Assembly (NCBI GenBank): GCA_027382625.1
Contig: JAJKFJ010022319.1
Location: forward strand, 62,001 to 126,000
Length of the DNA: 64,000 nt
Source of the DNA: Tetmemena sp. SeJ-2015
Taxonomy: Eukaryota; Ciliophora; Spirotrichea; Sporadotrichida; Oxytrichidae
Reading direction: 5' to 3'
Shown here: positions 46,134-57,324 of the stretch, one piece after another
How the letters are laid out: every line of letters starts with the position of its first letter
Numbering within the stretch: the stretch's first letter is position 1
The notes under the pieces: generated by a model
Told to the model about the DNA's origin: nothing
Seen by the model: the letters and a program-made list of their open reading frames with translations, nothing else
Databases searched by the model: none
Position numbers and translations under genes: made by a program

Positions 46134-49109
46134 TCATTTAGTAGCTAAACTAAGTTGAATTTTATCAATGTCATACTGATTTTCAAATTATGATGTTTTG
46201 AAGTTAAAAATGCATTGTGACTAGTCCTCCGATTTCTCTAGAGTGTGAGATTAAGAAAGAGCTGTTAGGGTAGTTTACTTGTTCTAGTTTGTTTTTCTGG
46301 ACAGTCTGGAAAATCTTCCAATGTTCATGTTTTATTTCATAGCCTAATTATAGTCATCACCCCCGTAGTCTGAAACTTGCAGAGTTACAGATCTATCATT
46401 TATACATATATTTATTGGTTTTTCTTGCCTATCTCTATTTTACGGAGTCATGAATCTTGACGAGAGTTAGGATGTCTATATAGTTGCATTTCTTAGTTTC
46501 AAAAATTGCAACCTATCCATTTTTTAAGCTTCATTTCTTTTCTTCATAAACTCAGTTGACATCATTCGTTCAGCGTTATGTGAAAAATTTCTATTCATAT
46601 CTTCAAAATTTTTAATCTCTAATACTGACTATGGCCTATAACTTTGCCTCGTTTTATCCTTCAACTTTTCAATTGGGTCCATTTTTTACAAAAGCACTGG
46701 AGAATGCTTAGAGGATTAGGAAACCTAAACATGAAAGGTAGGATAGCTTTCTAAATTAACATCTTAAAAGCCGACTACAGTTGATTCTTTGCTCTGGATA
46801 AGATTACCTTCATTTCGCTTACTTCTCTTTGTAGATCCGTTTGGAATTTATAAATCCCTTGGAGATATCTGAAGAGAGTGTGCTCTAGGAGCTTTTTCAT
46901 ACTTATATAGAACCAGTTTATCATAGTTCATGCTTTCCGTGACTCTCATCATTTCCTTCGGCCTCTTCATTATATTTTAAGCAACTACGAGTTCCTTCTT
47001 AAGCAACTCAATGTAATCTTATTACCTCTTATTCAAGGTTTCATTTATTGATAGCTCCTTACTCATTTCGAATTTAAATATCTTCCTATCCTACTCCGCT
47101 GCTTCCACTCTTTACTCGCAGTCTCTCTTCACAATTTGTAATTCTGCTTCTAATTCAACTATTCTGCTTGAATTATCCTCAGTGATTGACCTAATTCTGC
47201 CTTCCAAAGATGAGATTTTATCGTGCAAGGTTTACTTCTCTGCGAACCAAGACATCGTTATATCTTTGAGTTATTCAAACTCCTCTTTCAATTGCCTGTT
47301 TTCCTCAAGTAAACCTTCATCTTTCACTTTAAGTTTGAAATACAGCATTTTATCTTTAACAACTAACTCATCTGAGTTTTTGCTCTTTTAATCCACACTT
47401 GACTTTGTCACTTTTTAGTTTTCCTTTCGCTTCGCCTATGCGGACAATAAAGAAGGTTGCTATTAACGAAGTGAGCCAGAGGAGTTTATACTGTTGTTCT
47501 GCTAAAAAGTATTATGAAATTCTCCTCTTGAAAAAGTGCCACCTTGAAGGGCAGTAATGTCTTCATTTATATCTGGCTTCAAATGAAAGCCTTGAGAGAA
47601 AAGTTTATTCCCATCTGATTTTACTTCAACTGGTTGTGAATGATCTATAGTAGAGAAAATTACTTTCCTTTGAGCTTAATTGCTCTATTAAGAAGTGAGA
47701 GATCTATTCTCAGTTTCATTTGGAGCATACACTCCTGATAAATCTTCATTGCTATTTTTCTTGAGATATTTTTGCCTAGTTCTCTCCATATCATTCTTAG
47801 GAGTTTTGAAATTTTGGACGATAGAATGAGGAACAATTCCTCCACCTTGAACTGTATTTACGAATATAAAAAGCTCAAGACTTTCATAGTCTTTGTTGGC
47901 TATTTTATTTCTAACTTCCTCAATATACTATTCCTAAGCACAAATTACATGAGAGAGCTTTTTAAGTATCTGATCTCTTTGAATGAGGTCCAATCTTAGG
48001 AAATTGTTCTAGTCGTAGCACTGTTAAACCTCATGTTATACTAAAGTAACAAACTTATCTATGATTCCCTTGTAAAAGTCTCTCATTTTAGACTCTACCT
48101 AGATCACTATTTATTTCTTCTCTAGTAGCATAGTTTTCCTAAGCATCTCTATCCTTTTCTGTAGTCTTATCTTATCATCCTCGTGCTACTTCTCCCTCAG
48201 TGCAAGTCTTTTCCCAATAAATTTATTTATAAGAATAAGACTAGAGCTTAGTTTTTTTACTAGAGGTAGGTCGTCATATTTCTTGCCCAACTCTATGAGA
48301 AAGCCTTCATATCCTTGCTTCTACTCTTCCTTGTTTTAATCTAGGGCAGCAGTCTTCTTCATCTCCTCTTCTTCGTAATCCTCCCAAAAGGGAACTTGCT
48401 CGTTCGCTCTTTGCTTGCGCTTTTCCTCCTCTTCCTCTCTTTTCTTTCTCCTTTTCTCTTCACTGTTATCAGAATCTACTTCAAAAATAATACATATAGA
48501 ATTAAGATGAATTCATAGTCCTTTTCAAATGAGCCAAAGAGTTTCTACTCTTCACTTATGATAGGATTTGCTTTATCTGCGAGATGGAATTCGAAAACCT
48601 TGTCTAGTTCATCATTAGCTTTCTGCTTATTCTCAAGAAAGTCTGGCAAAATAAGTAATAATTACTCATATTTAAGGCAGTACTCTCATTAGACTAGTCT
48701 TTCGCTACTCTTCAAGTTTCCTCTGCTGCTCTTCATTTAATTTCTTCTACCTGAGATTAGGAGGCACTGACTACGATTTGTTATTGTCCTTGTTAAAGTG
48801 GATATCTCCCAACTCAAATCCCGCACCAGACAAGTTTAAATTGCTTCCAGACCTCCCTCCGTTATCACTTTCATCCACTAATAAATATTATAATATGCTC
48901 ATTTAAGAAGCCTCTGCATTTAAATAAAGTAAAGTATAATTTTGAAGGAACTTTTCTTTAGCTTGTTCTTATTTCTCTATGTTGCTGAATACCTTTCTAC
49001 GTATGCTATCTAGTTCAACCTCGTCGTTCATTGCTTATATTTTGATGTTTTGCAAGTTGTTGTAGACCTTGCGCATCTTCAACTTACTCTCTGCAAATTG
49101 CATAGACAT
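46134..49109 (-). CDS. Large coiled-coil protein, ~950 aa
   Basis: ATG at 49109 (MSMQFAESKLKMRKVYNNLQ). The N-terminal half holds LNLSGAGFELGDIHFNKDN, NEEQQRKLEEQRKTSLMRV, a GT-AG intron near 48645-48680, IISEEQKLFGSFEKDYEF and a charged run of Glu, Lys and Arg (about 48460-48380). The central and C-terminal parts are one ~700-codon frame with no TGA, rich in heptads (LLEENRQLKEEFEQLKDI; ELEAELQIVKRDCEQRVEAA; YIELLKKELVVAQNIMKRP). It ends ...IDKIQLSLATK at TGA 46134-46136. No motor or catalytic domain seen. Probably a cytoskeletal or basal-body scaffold, by structure only. Confidence 0.75.
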
Positions 49110-49430
49110 CAAATACTATAATAAATAATATTGAAACATTTGTGAGCAGCTTTCTTAATAATTCTCTAAGTCTTTTTAAATTATAAAGAGATTGCATTTA
49201 TTTTATCAACCTTTGGTTGGATAATGTGGATGATGGGCTGATTATTGCTTAAGTAGCAATAATTAGTAATATAGGTAATAAATATATTAGAGGAGATAGA
49301 TTGAATTATCGAAGAAGACTCACTGCAAAATCAACTCTTAGCAATTAGAGATAGACAACTCTGCTACATAATCACACGAGGAGAACACCCACTCAGATTC
49401 TGGGAAGCTGAGCCAAGGGCAGAGAGGCAT

Positions 49431-49817
49431 TCAAATCTAATACTTTTAAAGAATTGTGGTAATTAGAATATATGGATTGCCGGTCTGGTTCTCGGGTCTG
49501 ACGTGGTGTCTTAGTCTGGTGGTGTACCTCTTGCGGCGGTCTTCGACGCTTCTGACTCTGACAATACGGGCGTGGATGGCGCAGGATACACAGTAAGAGA
49601 GCTTGACGTAAATCTTGGGCATTTGGAACTCTCCTTGGGCGTAGGCATAGTTTTCTTGGATATCTCTCTTGGAGGAGGCATCCACCATGTTTCTCTGTTG
49701 GAAGCGCTTGATGGCCTTGTCCTTGGATACGACTCTTCCACAGTTAGTGCAGCGAACAGTGTCAGAGTGGCCCTTGTTCTTCTTGTTTCTTCCGTTGTTT
49801 CTTCTCTTGGATGGCAT
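49431..49817 (-). CDS. RPS26: 40S ribosomal protein eS26
   Basis: ATG at 49817 opens [20 protein letters not shown], then [37 protein letters not shown] and [19 protein letters not shown]. The RRNNGRN start, the CxxC...CxxC zinc site and the order of blocks are diagnostic of eS26, part of the small subunit near the mRNA exit channel. Intronless and free of IESs. With TAA/TAG as Gln the protein extends a few residues past the apparent TAA (Gln-Lys-Tyr-Gln-Ile) to TGA 49431-49433, giving about 128 aa. A small extra piece of germline sequence at the C-terminus cannot be excluded. The best-identified gene here. Confidence 0.95.
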
Positions 49818-50410
49818 ATTATTAATTAATATATTTACGCTAAAACTTAATTATTTTAAAGATATCACATCACGAAAATCACAAAATCTCATATTTTAAA
49901 TTTATAAGGCTTATAATGCTTGAGAAAAGTTATGAAGCTTTATGCGACGTCTCATTTTTTGACTATCTTCTTTCGCATCTTAGATTTTTACAATTAATTG
50001 CGCTTAATCTTTTAAAGGAGGAAATTGCCAAAAATATTTGTCCTAACTTGTTTTAGATGAGAAAGAGGTCGTATTATCGCTATTGCGACAATAAAAAATC
50101 TGCTACTACATAAAGACTATCTAAAATAGAAATATAAAATTTATAGCCAGGGAAAATAATGTTAAGCATCCCACAATTCTTCTTTTATATAAATAAATTT
50201 ATAGGGTGTAGATTAATGGGAATTGATGTAAAATAATTTCTCCTTTTCCATTTCTTTTCCTCCAATTTAAATTAAATTTATAAAGCGCTTAAATAGCTCT
50301 AATTCACCAAACATAGAATTTAGGAGTCTTTAGTTGCCATCAATTGCTTGATCATAAATCCAAAGCACTAGTGTTATGGCTGCTTGTGTTTAAAGCTCCT
50401 CCGAGAGGTG
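49818..50410. other. Spacer without a gene
   Basis: AT-rich upstream of the eS26 gene and downstream of the next gene; TGA in all frames, no repeats noted. Any promoter for eS26 would be here but no motif stands out. Confidence 0.5.
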
Positions 50411-52918
50411 TCACATTTGAGTACCCACTATTGTTGTTGTATTAACCCCCAGCGCTTCCCCCGTGGCTGAAGCTTGTGCACTAGCAATTGCTATATCCTT
50501 TAAGAACTAGTCGTTTCCATATCTTTTGACATACAGCTGTTAAGCTCTATAGTGATCTAATTTCAGTTTCTTATTTTCAATTTTCAGTTTTTCAATCTCC
50601 TACTAAGACGAGAAGAGCTCTCTCTGCTAGAACAGTGTCAATTTTTCCTGTAAGTTCTCTTACAACTTAGTTTTATAGAAATGGAAATCCTTAACCAGAG
50701 GGTGGCTCTTAAGACAGGAATTTGTCTTCTTGCGGAGTTTCTTCTCATAAATTCTTAATTTATCCTCTAATTCTAAAATATAAGTTAATGTAAATTCCTG
50801 GATCCTTTGCTTGTTCATTCTAGCCTAGTTTTTAGTTTCTTCAGTGAGCCCCTCATCTTCTAATTCGTCACCTAGATTTTCAATGTTACTGTTTGCGTCA
50901 TCATTCCCCTCTTCATTCTATTCCAAATCAATCAAATTTAAAATTAAAGCTTTATAATAAAGAAAGAAACCAAATCCTCATTCTTATACCTATTATCTTA
51001 ATGCTGATATTCCCTAATGTCCTCTTCATTATTTTGGTATTCCTAGATTCTATGATTTTCATGTGTCTAATACAATTGTTGATTCTTATTGGTTCTCTAT
51101 TCAAAAGTTTATTAGTTAGTGTCAGAGTGGTGGTTGGATGCTATTTTTCTGTGAGAAGTTTGATTGGTCTTTTTGGGAGAAGGGTCTTTCCTTTCTCCAA
51201 ACATTCCTCCAAAAACATTGTTGATAGAGGATTTAGGGTGGTAGGTCGGCGCCTTGTGAGTCAGGTTTAGATTATCGGGGCTTTTACTTTCATCATACTG
51301 TTCCTCATACTGGGGATTTAGCATGCTTAGAAGTGCTTCTTACTTAAGACGCATACGCTCCGAGCTAGTCTGTCTGTAATGATCCTCATCGAACATAGTC
51401 TAAGCATTTTAGCCGCTAGCATTAGAGAAGTTCAGATTCATGTTTGTTCTATCTCTTCCACCTGTGAATCTGGATGGAGAGTTGGCAGATGATTTCCTTC
51501 CAAGGCCTCTTGATAGTTTATCAATAGAGTTTTCTCTCAGATGGTGAACAGCAGAAGAATACTTTCCATCTATGGAAAGACGATTGACTATACTTTTCTG
51601 TGCTTGGAATGATCTCATCATGAGCTAGTTGGCTGTAAGTTACGATTTAGCTGATTCATGAGCATTTTATTCTCTTTAGCCCTGAGAATAGTTTCTGTTG
51701 ATGAATTTTTTCTCCATGGTAAGTATTTTCTTTCTCATCTGCCCCATTAAATGGTAAGCCTTACTGAGCAGCGCCTTCTCAAGCTCAAGTTAAGGATCTT
51801 ATGAGTTACTAAGTCTCTAAAGATGTATCACTTTTTTCCTGAGTTTTAGTTTTAAGATTTTAAGTTTCTACTTATGCTCTCTAATCTATTGTTAATATAA
51901 GAAGTAATTAATCTATTGTGTCTCTTTAGATAAGATTTTGATGCCTTCGATATCAGTTGGATCTATCTGGTAATCGCCATGATTTTCGTTGAAAGGAGAT
52001 TTGCTTCTTGGACGGGATCTATCCTACTGAGCTGATTTGCTGTTGCGCTTGTTTTGTAAAGCCTTTTCATATAGACTAAGTTTAAAATGTATATATTTTT
52101 AATTCATGGAGCTTAGATTTCAACTTAGTCTTTTGAATCTAGTTGAGTATTTCTTTTGTGCCTCTATCAAGCAATTTGTAGTCTACTGAGTTCTCTCCAT
52201 AAATCTCACGTTCCTACTCCTTTGCCTCACTTTCAACCAAATCAAGGGCGTTCTCAGTCAAGTTATTTAAGAACAAATAATACTAAGTAAATCTATAAAT
52301 ATTTTGAAACGCATTTTCATCTGGAGTTGAATCTTCTTGATCCTCGTTTTAGAGTTCCCTAGATCTTATTCCAAGTTTTTAGTTTCTTCAAAGTTAAATT
52401 AAATATCATTTGCAGTAAAATATGATAAAATATGAAGATCAAAGTGTTGATTGAAGAGAGTGAGTTGATCATTGGCTGTACTCTAGTTGACTATATTGCT
52501 TTAATCTGTATTAGTTTGATTAGTATTTTAAGTTTTGGCAGATGATTTTTGGCCCTTAATTAGCTAGTTGACAGCTTGTTTAAAAATCTTTAATTCTAAT
52601 TTGATGAGCTGTTCTTGAACTTGCTGCATTTACATTCGCTGGGCTTTTCTTTCCCTCCTTACCTCAATTCAATTAAAATAAAGAGCATATTTCAATCATA
52701 TTATGATATAGTGAATGAGTTATTCCTTGAGTTCTTCTTTTCCCTTTCTTGGGAATGCCAAATATAGTGCTTGCATGGTTTTATTGAAATATTTTAGCCT
52801 TTCTGTCAGCTCTCAATTGGCTTTCCTTGTAGTGATAACTCAGATCGGCTTCCACATTAAATTAAGTAAGATTTGGATATGGAATAAATGAAGGGGCTTG
52901 AGAATTTATGATGCTCAT
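50411..52918 (-). CDS. Hypothetical protein with C-terminal coiled coil, ~750 aa
   Basis: ATG at 52918 (MSIINSQAPSFIPYPNLTQF), then HYKESQLRADRKAKIFQQNH and an IES/intron near 52690. A helical Gln-rich segment follows (MQMQQVQEQLIKLELKIFKQ). Further on are MMRSFQAQKSIVNRLSIDGK, TGGRDRTNMNLNFSNASG and SSINNVFGGMFGERKDPSPK. After a break at about 50920 comes a coiled coil (RIQEFTLTYILELEDKLRIY; SSQQEIEKLKIENKKLKLDH) and TGA at 50411-50413. Several IESs/introns are implied at about 51650-52400 but not mapped. No enzyme motif; probably a structural or scaffold protein. Confidence 0.65.
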
Positions 52919-53537
52919 TTATTAGGATGAACCTTATGAGATAATCTGTTTAAATGCTCCATCTGGCAAGTTATAACTTTAATTAACCTAACTATTTATA
53001 TAGTATACAAATATACTTGTATCTTACAATAGATTATCTAAAGTGTCAGTCATATGATAATCAAAAGTATTTATTTATTTTTTTTAACTGTCTGAAAATG
53101 GTTTTTAGAAAATGTGTAAAATTCTTTGAGCATAGCGAAGCAATATGATAATTAATTTTTAAATTATTTATAAATGATGGAAAAATTTATTCTTATACTG
53201 GAATTTATCTTGTTCGAATTTTATCGGATGTCTTTACTGTTTAAAATTAATATAGGATTATCTAAGCTTTATTTCTCTGGAAAATTAAAATTTTTACTAA
53301 ATTATTCTTAACTATAAATTTATTTTTATTTAACTAGTAAGAGATAGATTATTATTTTTTTTATGTGCTTTAAAAAATATTGGTAAAAAATAAATTAACC
53401 TAATTGTAAGGACCATTGCTGAATTCAAGTCTATTATTGGGAAAATTAGCTGCTGACTAAATGCCACTAGAATTAAATTTAAATGACAATTCTTTTGTAA
53501 GTTAGGATCCATCTGTTCTGAGCTTTCGTTAGTTAAA
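52919..53537. other. AT-rich spacer without a gene
   Basis: TGA in all frames; no repeats or coding signal seen between two minus-strand genes. An apparent ORF at 53330-53599 runs from the end of the next gene into this spacer in a different frame. Confidence 0.45.
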
Positions 53538-54667
53538 TCATTTATGAGTGTAGGAATATTAGTTATAATCAGTGCTGTTCTAGATCTGCTGATAGTCATT
53601 TTGCTAGTTAGGAATATTTGACCTCTAATTTAATCCTTGATTTATAAATGTCGGTTGCTATTTTATATTTGACTATTGATATATACCGTATGGAATCCTG
53701 TTCCTAAAACTATTTTGAGCTCCAGATGTTTAATTAGCGCTTCCAAGTCTCCGATACTACTGATTCATAGGAATGTTGTTCTTGTATTAAGATAAACTCC
53801 TTGTCTTTGAATATGCACTCTTTATAGGCCTTTTGATGTTTACTCCTCCTTGCACTGCAGTTGCCATCTAACCCTGAACCTAATTATTGGGTAATTAATT
53901 AGCGAGAGGTAAGTTCTGGTGTTACTACTGAAACATCTGATTTGATGGAGGGTTGTTGTTGTTGTTATAATAGTTTATAAAGAATTGATTCTGCACGAAG
54001 TTCTATGGAGCAGAAGCAGGATTCTAAATATTCTAACTCTGATTTAGGGTTTGAACCGCAGCCATATAATTTTGAGGAGTGAAGAGACTCTGATTTTGAG
54101 CAGGCGTTGCTAGTGAAGTTGAGTTTAGAGGGAAGAAATTATTAGGTTGATGCGGGAGTGCTAGTGGAGCTGGTAACTGACCGAGTGGAGGCATGCTGTG
54201 AGTATTGTCTTCATGGAGAATATTTCCACTTTAAAAGATAACTAGTGAGTTGATTGGTTGTGGAGAGGGGTCCTGACATTAGAGCAGGAATGTTGATATT
54301 TGAACTGAGTCCTCTTTGATCTATGTAGGAGTTGCTAAGATTAGCAGGGTTTTAAATCTAGAGGGACTGAGAGACATCTATGTTCTTCTTTATAAACTTA
54401 TTCTTTTAGTGTGAAGATGAAATCTGCCTATTTAAAGTTAATAAAGTATTTTAAAATATGATAGATATTTGCTTTGAGTCGATTATTGATTGTAGATGGA
54501 TTATTGTTGACTGCAGTTTTGACTAAGTTGTCAGTTCTCTGCAACTTTCCACTTTGGTCAACGTAGTAGTAGTCTATAGACATAGATAAATTGAGTATAT
54601 TAAGATTACCCTAATACTGTGTGCTTTGAAGAGGCTAAGGGTTGTTCTAAGAATAATTCATGTTCAT
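53538..54667 (-). CDS. Gln/Asn/Pro-rich hypothetical protein, ~340 aa
   Basis: ATG at 54667 (MNMNYSQNNPQPLQSTQYQG). A small ordered-looking part follows: SIDYYYVDQSGKLQRTDNLV and TAVNNNPSTINNRLKANIYH. After a frame change near 54450 comes SNSYIDQRGLSSNINIPAL, and after another near 54215 a very Gln/Asn/Pro-rich stretch (NILHEDNTHSMPPLGQLPAP; NPASAPQNFVQNQFFINYY; five-Asn run) with a short basic insert (VNIKRPIKSAYSKTRSLS). TGA at 53538-53540. Prion-like composition suggests an RNA- or condensate-associated protein, but I see no RNA-binding motif. The frame changes are probably IESs. Confidence 0.65.
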
Positions 54668-54854
54668 CAAGCAATAAGAATTATTTAAATAAAAACTATT
54701 TAAAATGTTGAAGATTGGTTCCTGATGTCAAGCAATTAATTTTACTTCAAAGGATTTAAATTTGATGGGGTCATCATATATATTTGTCTATTTTTTTCTC
54801 TTTACTAAATATCTCCCCCCTAATTTGAAAAATAAAGAATAAAATAATTAAGGA

Positions 54855-57230
54855 ATGTTCAGAAAATAAGACTTTAAGAAAGTGGACCTCTTGGGTTCGG
54901 GCAAAAAGAATACTAAGATCTACAAACTTATATCATTTATATAAATTATTTCATACAAAGCACTTCACATTCCCACTGGAAAGTACTACGCTTTAAAAGA
55001 GGTGGAAGCTAAGACCCTAGATAAGCTTAATGAGTACAAGTTTGCATTTATTTGCTAATTAAGGAGGAGGCAGTGTAGTTATTTAAGGCCTAAAACCATC
55101 CGAATATATTGCAATTCTATGGCTACTTTTTCTACGAAACTATGTATAACACATTCCGCATTGGAATCGTGTGCGAGTACATCGAACATAGGATGAACTT
55201 AGAGTACATCTTCAGAAAGAGAAAGCAAATGCAGATGTACTGGAAGCCAGAGGAGGTAGAAAAGATGATAGCGTCTCTTACTTCAACACTAGCTTACATG
55301 CAAGGGGTGGGTCTCTGCCACAGAGATCTCAAGCCTGCCAATCTCTTCATGATGGCTAACGGAGAAATTAAGATCATAGACTTTGGAGAGTCAAAGGACT
55401 ACTTCAAAGAAGAGGAAGATGGAGGCAATGCCACTACAGCCACTATAAGAGGTACTCCACAATACTTATCTCCTATTTAGATAACTTTTTATTTCTTTAT
55501 TTTGTGGAAAGCACATGTGGTGGATGGAAACAGTAGATTTGCAAAGCACAACATTTACAAAAGTGATGTGTTCTCAGTTGGGTTGCTTTTTTACCAGCTT
55601 TCTAGTATGGACGATGTGACAGGCTTCAACTAGAAGAGTCCTGAGTACGATGGTGAAAAGCTAATTGAGTAAGGTGTAAACAAATTGAGGGAAAGATTCA
55701 GTGAGCCTGCTTGTGAGGCCATCCGACTCATGCTTCGATTCCATGAACACGAGCGACCCTCATTTATAGAACTTTCTAAAGTTGTTCTCTAACCAGCAGA
55801 CCCCTAAAATACTGATCCTGCTCTCACTCTCATGTTTTCCCCTGCTCCTGGCATAAAATATCTTAACAAAATAAACCCAAACATCATCCAGGTAGCTGCT
55901 AAGAGATTCAGAGAAAAGTCACCAGCTCCCACTCCTTCAAATGCTAACAAAGGAAAGGTTTAGCCTGATCTACTCCCTCAAGCTCCTTCGCCACTAGGTA
56001 TGATTCAAAAACAGATTCTACAATTTTAATAACTTCTATTTGATTTTACAATAGCGCAGACCTTAGAGTAACTAAAATTTTGCAGGGGTAGCCCCTTAAG
56101 ACTTCACAGAGCCCTCTCCCCTAGCCTCATGAGTTTGAAGATGAAGAGGAGGAGATGGAGAATAGAAATAACATTTTCACTTAAACTGAGCTTTTCAAGA
56201 ACTACAGTGCTCAAAATGACTTGTTCGTGAATCAAGACTAAAGAGCTGTTCTGGTTTGAATACGGATCTAATCGCATTGGTAAAATGCTGATCGATATAA
56301 CTCTGAAGAATCAGCCTCCTCAGCCTCACCCTGAATCAGAGACATCAGTATTTAAAATCCAGCTTAACCATTAGCAGCAGCACGCTTTTAAATGGCGCAC
56401 TAAAGGTAAATACAAAAATGACTTCCCTGGCCACTATGTGCTGCTTTTCATAAACTAAGAAATTGGTTACTACTTATTAGGAGGTAACGGTAACTAGAAC
56501 ACTTGCCTTCACTATGACTTTAAGACTTTGAGAGTGAGAGAAAGCATGCGCCAGGAGAAGACTTTCTTTGCGGCTATTTATCACAAGGGCATAATTTACA
56601 CTTTTGGAGGATACGATGCATATGATAAGACTCAACTAAATACCTGTGAATACTAAACAAAATTTTAATTAACCTAAAAATGATTTTGCTCATATAAATT
56701 TTACGATATGGAGAAAAATCAATGGTTCAACTCTCCTCATGATTCAGCAACAGGAGAACTCTAGTTCAAACTGATAAAGGAAAGATCACAAAACTCTTGC
56801 TGTATCTTTGATGATCAAACCATCTTCATATTCGGAGGTTATAACAAAGCAGAAGGGAAAATATATTTTATTTTTGCTATAAGGAACTCTTAACTCAATT
56901 GAAAGATTTAATATAAAGACTCGTAAAATGGAATTGATGGAGTTAGTGATGCCTCAGCCTCTCCGTCGTTTCTAGTCTATCAAAATCTCTACTACGAAAA
57001 TTCTTTTGATAGGAGGATTATAGAGAATGAACAAAGAAAGCGACGCCGTTTTCTGTTTCGACTTAGAAAAAGAATACACAATTGAACAGCTAGATAAAAT
57101 TGACAGAGCAGGAATTATAGAGTACCCTATCATAATAGATCAAGTTGGAAATCTTCATCTATTTTTGGAAAATAATAACGGAACCTCACCACCCCATCAC
57201 GTTATGTATTCATTCCTAGAATATAGCTGA
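54855..57230 (+). CDS. Protein kinase fused to kelch-repeat domain
   Basis: ATG at 54855 (MFRKQDFKKVDLLGSG). Kinase features in order: Gly-rich start, YYALKEVE (ATP-binding Lys), HRDLKPANLF (catalytic loop), IKIIDFGESKDY (DFG), GTPQYLSPILWKAH (P+1/APE region), YKSDVFSVGLLFYQL, and ERPSF near the lobe end (about 55770). A Pro/Ser linker and acidic stretch (EFEDEEEEMENRNN) lead to kelch-type repeats: YYLLGGNGNQNTCLHYDF, IIYTFGGYDAYDKTQLN, IFIFGGYNK, ILLIGGLQRMNKESDAV. TGA at 57228-57230. Five IESs are mapped; a further IES/intron near 56000-56085 is unresolved. Predicted Ser/Thr kinase whose kelch propeller likely binds substrate. It is the only plus-strand gene in the last 24 kb. Confidence 0.85.
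54921..54953 (+). other. IES of 33 bp, pointer TACAAA
   Basis: TACAAA at 54921 and 54954. It splits the kinase Gly-loop; deletion gives KNTKIYKALHIPTGKYYALK. Confidence 0.85.
55038..55060 (+). other. IES of 23 bp, pointer AAG
   Basis: AAG at 55038 and 55061; deletion joins LDKLNEYK to EEAVQLFKAQNHPNIL and restores the kinase alpha-C region in frame. Confidence 0.7.
55474..55497 (+). other. IES of 24 bp, pointer TATTT
   Basis: TATTT at 55474 and 55498; no GT-AG ends. Deletion yields GTPQYLSPILWKAHVVDG, the expected kinase activation-segment sequence. Confidence 0.85.
56651..56701 (+). other. IES of 51 bp, pointer TAC
   Basis: TAC at 56651 and 56702; the insert holds a TGA. Deletion joins LNTCEY to DMEKNQWFNSP inside the kelch domain. 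Confidence 0.7.
56853..56880 (+). other. IES of 28 bp, pointer AAGG
   Basis: AAGG at 56853 and 56881; deletion joins FGGYNKAEG to TLNSIERFN and corrects the frame. Confidence 0.8.
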
Positions 57231-57324
57231 GCTTTATAAAACTAAATTTTCATTTCATTTAGTTTTAGTCTATGTGGAGATTTAAAGAATTTGTGATAGA
57301 TTTAAGTTTAATTGTGAGTAAATT

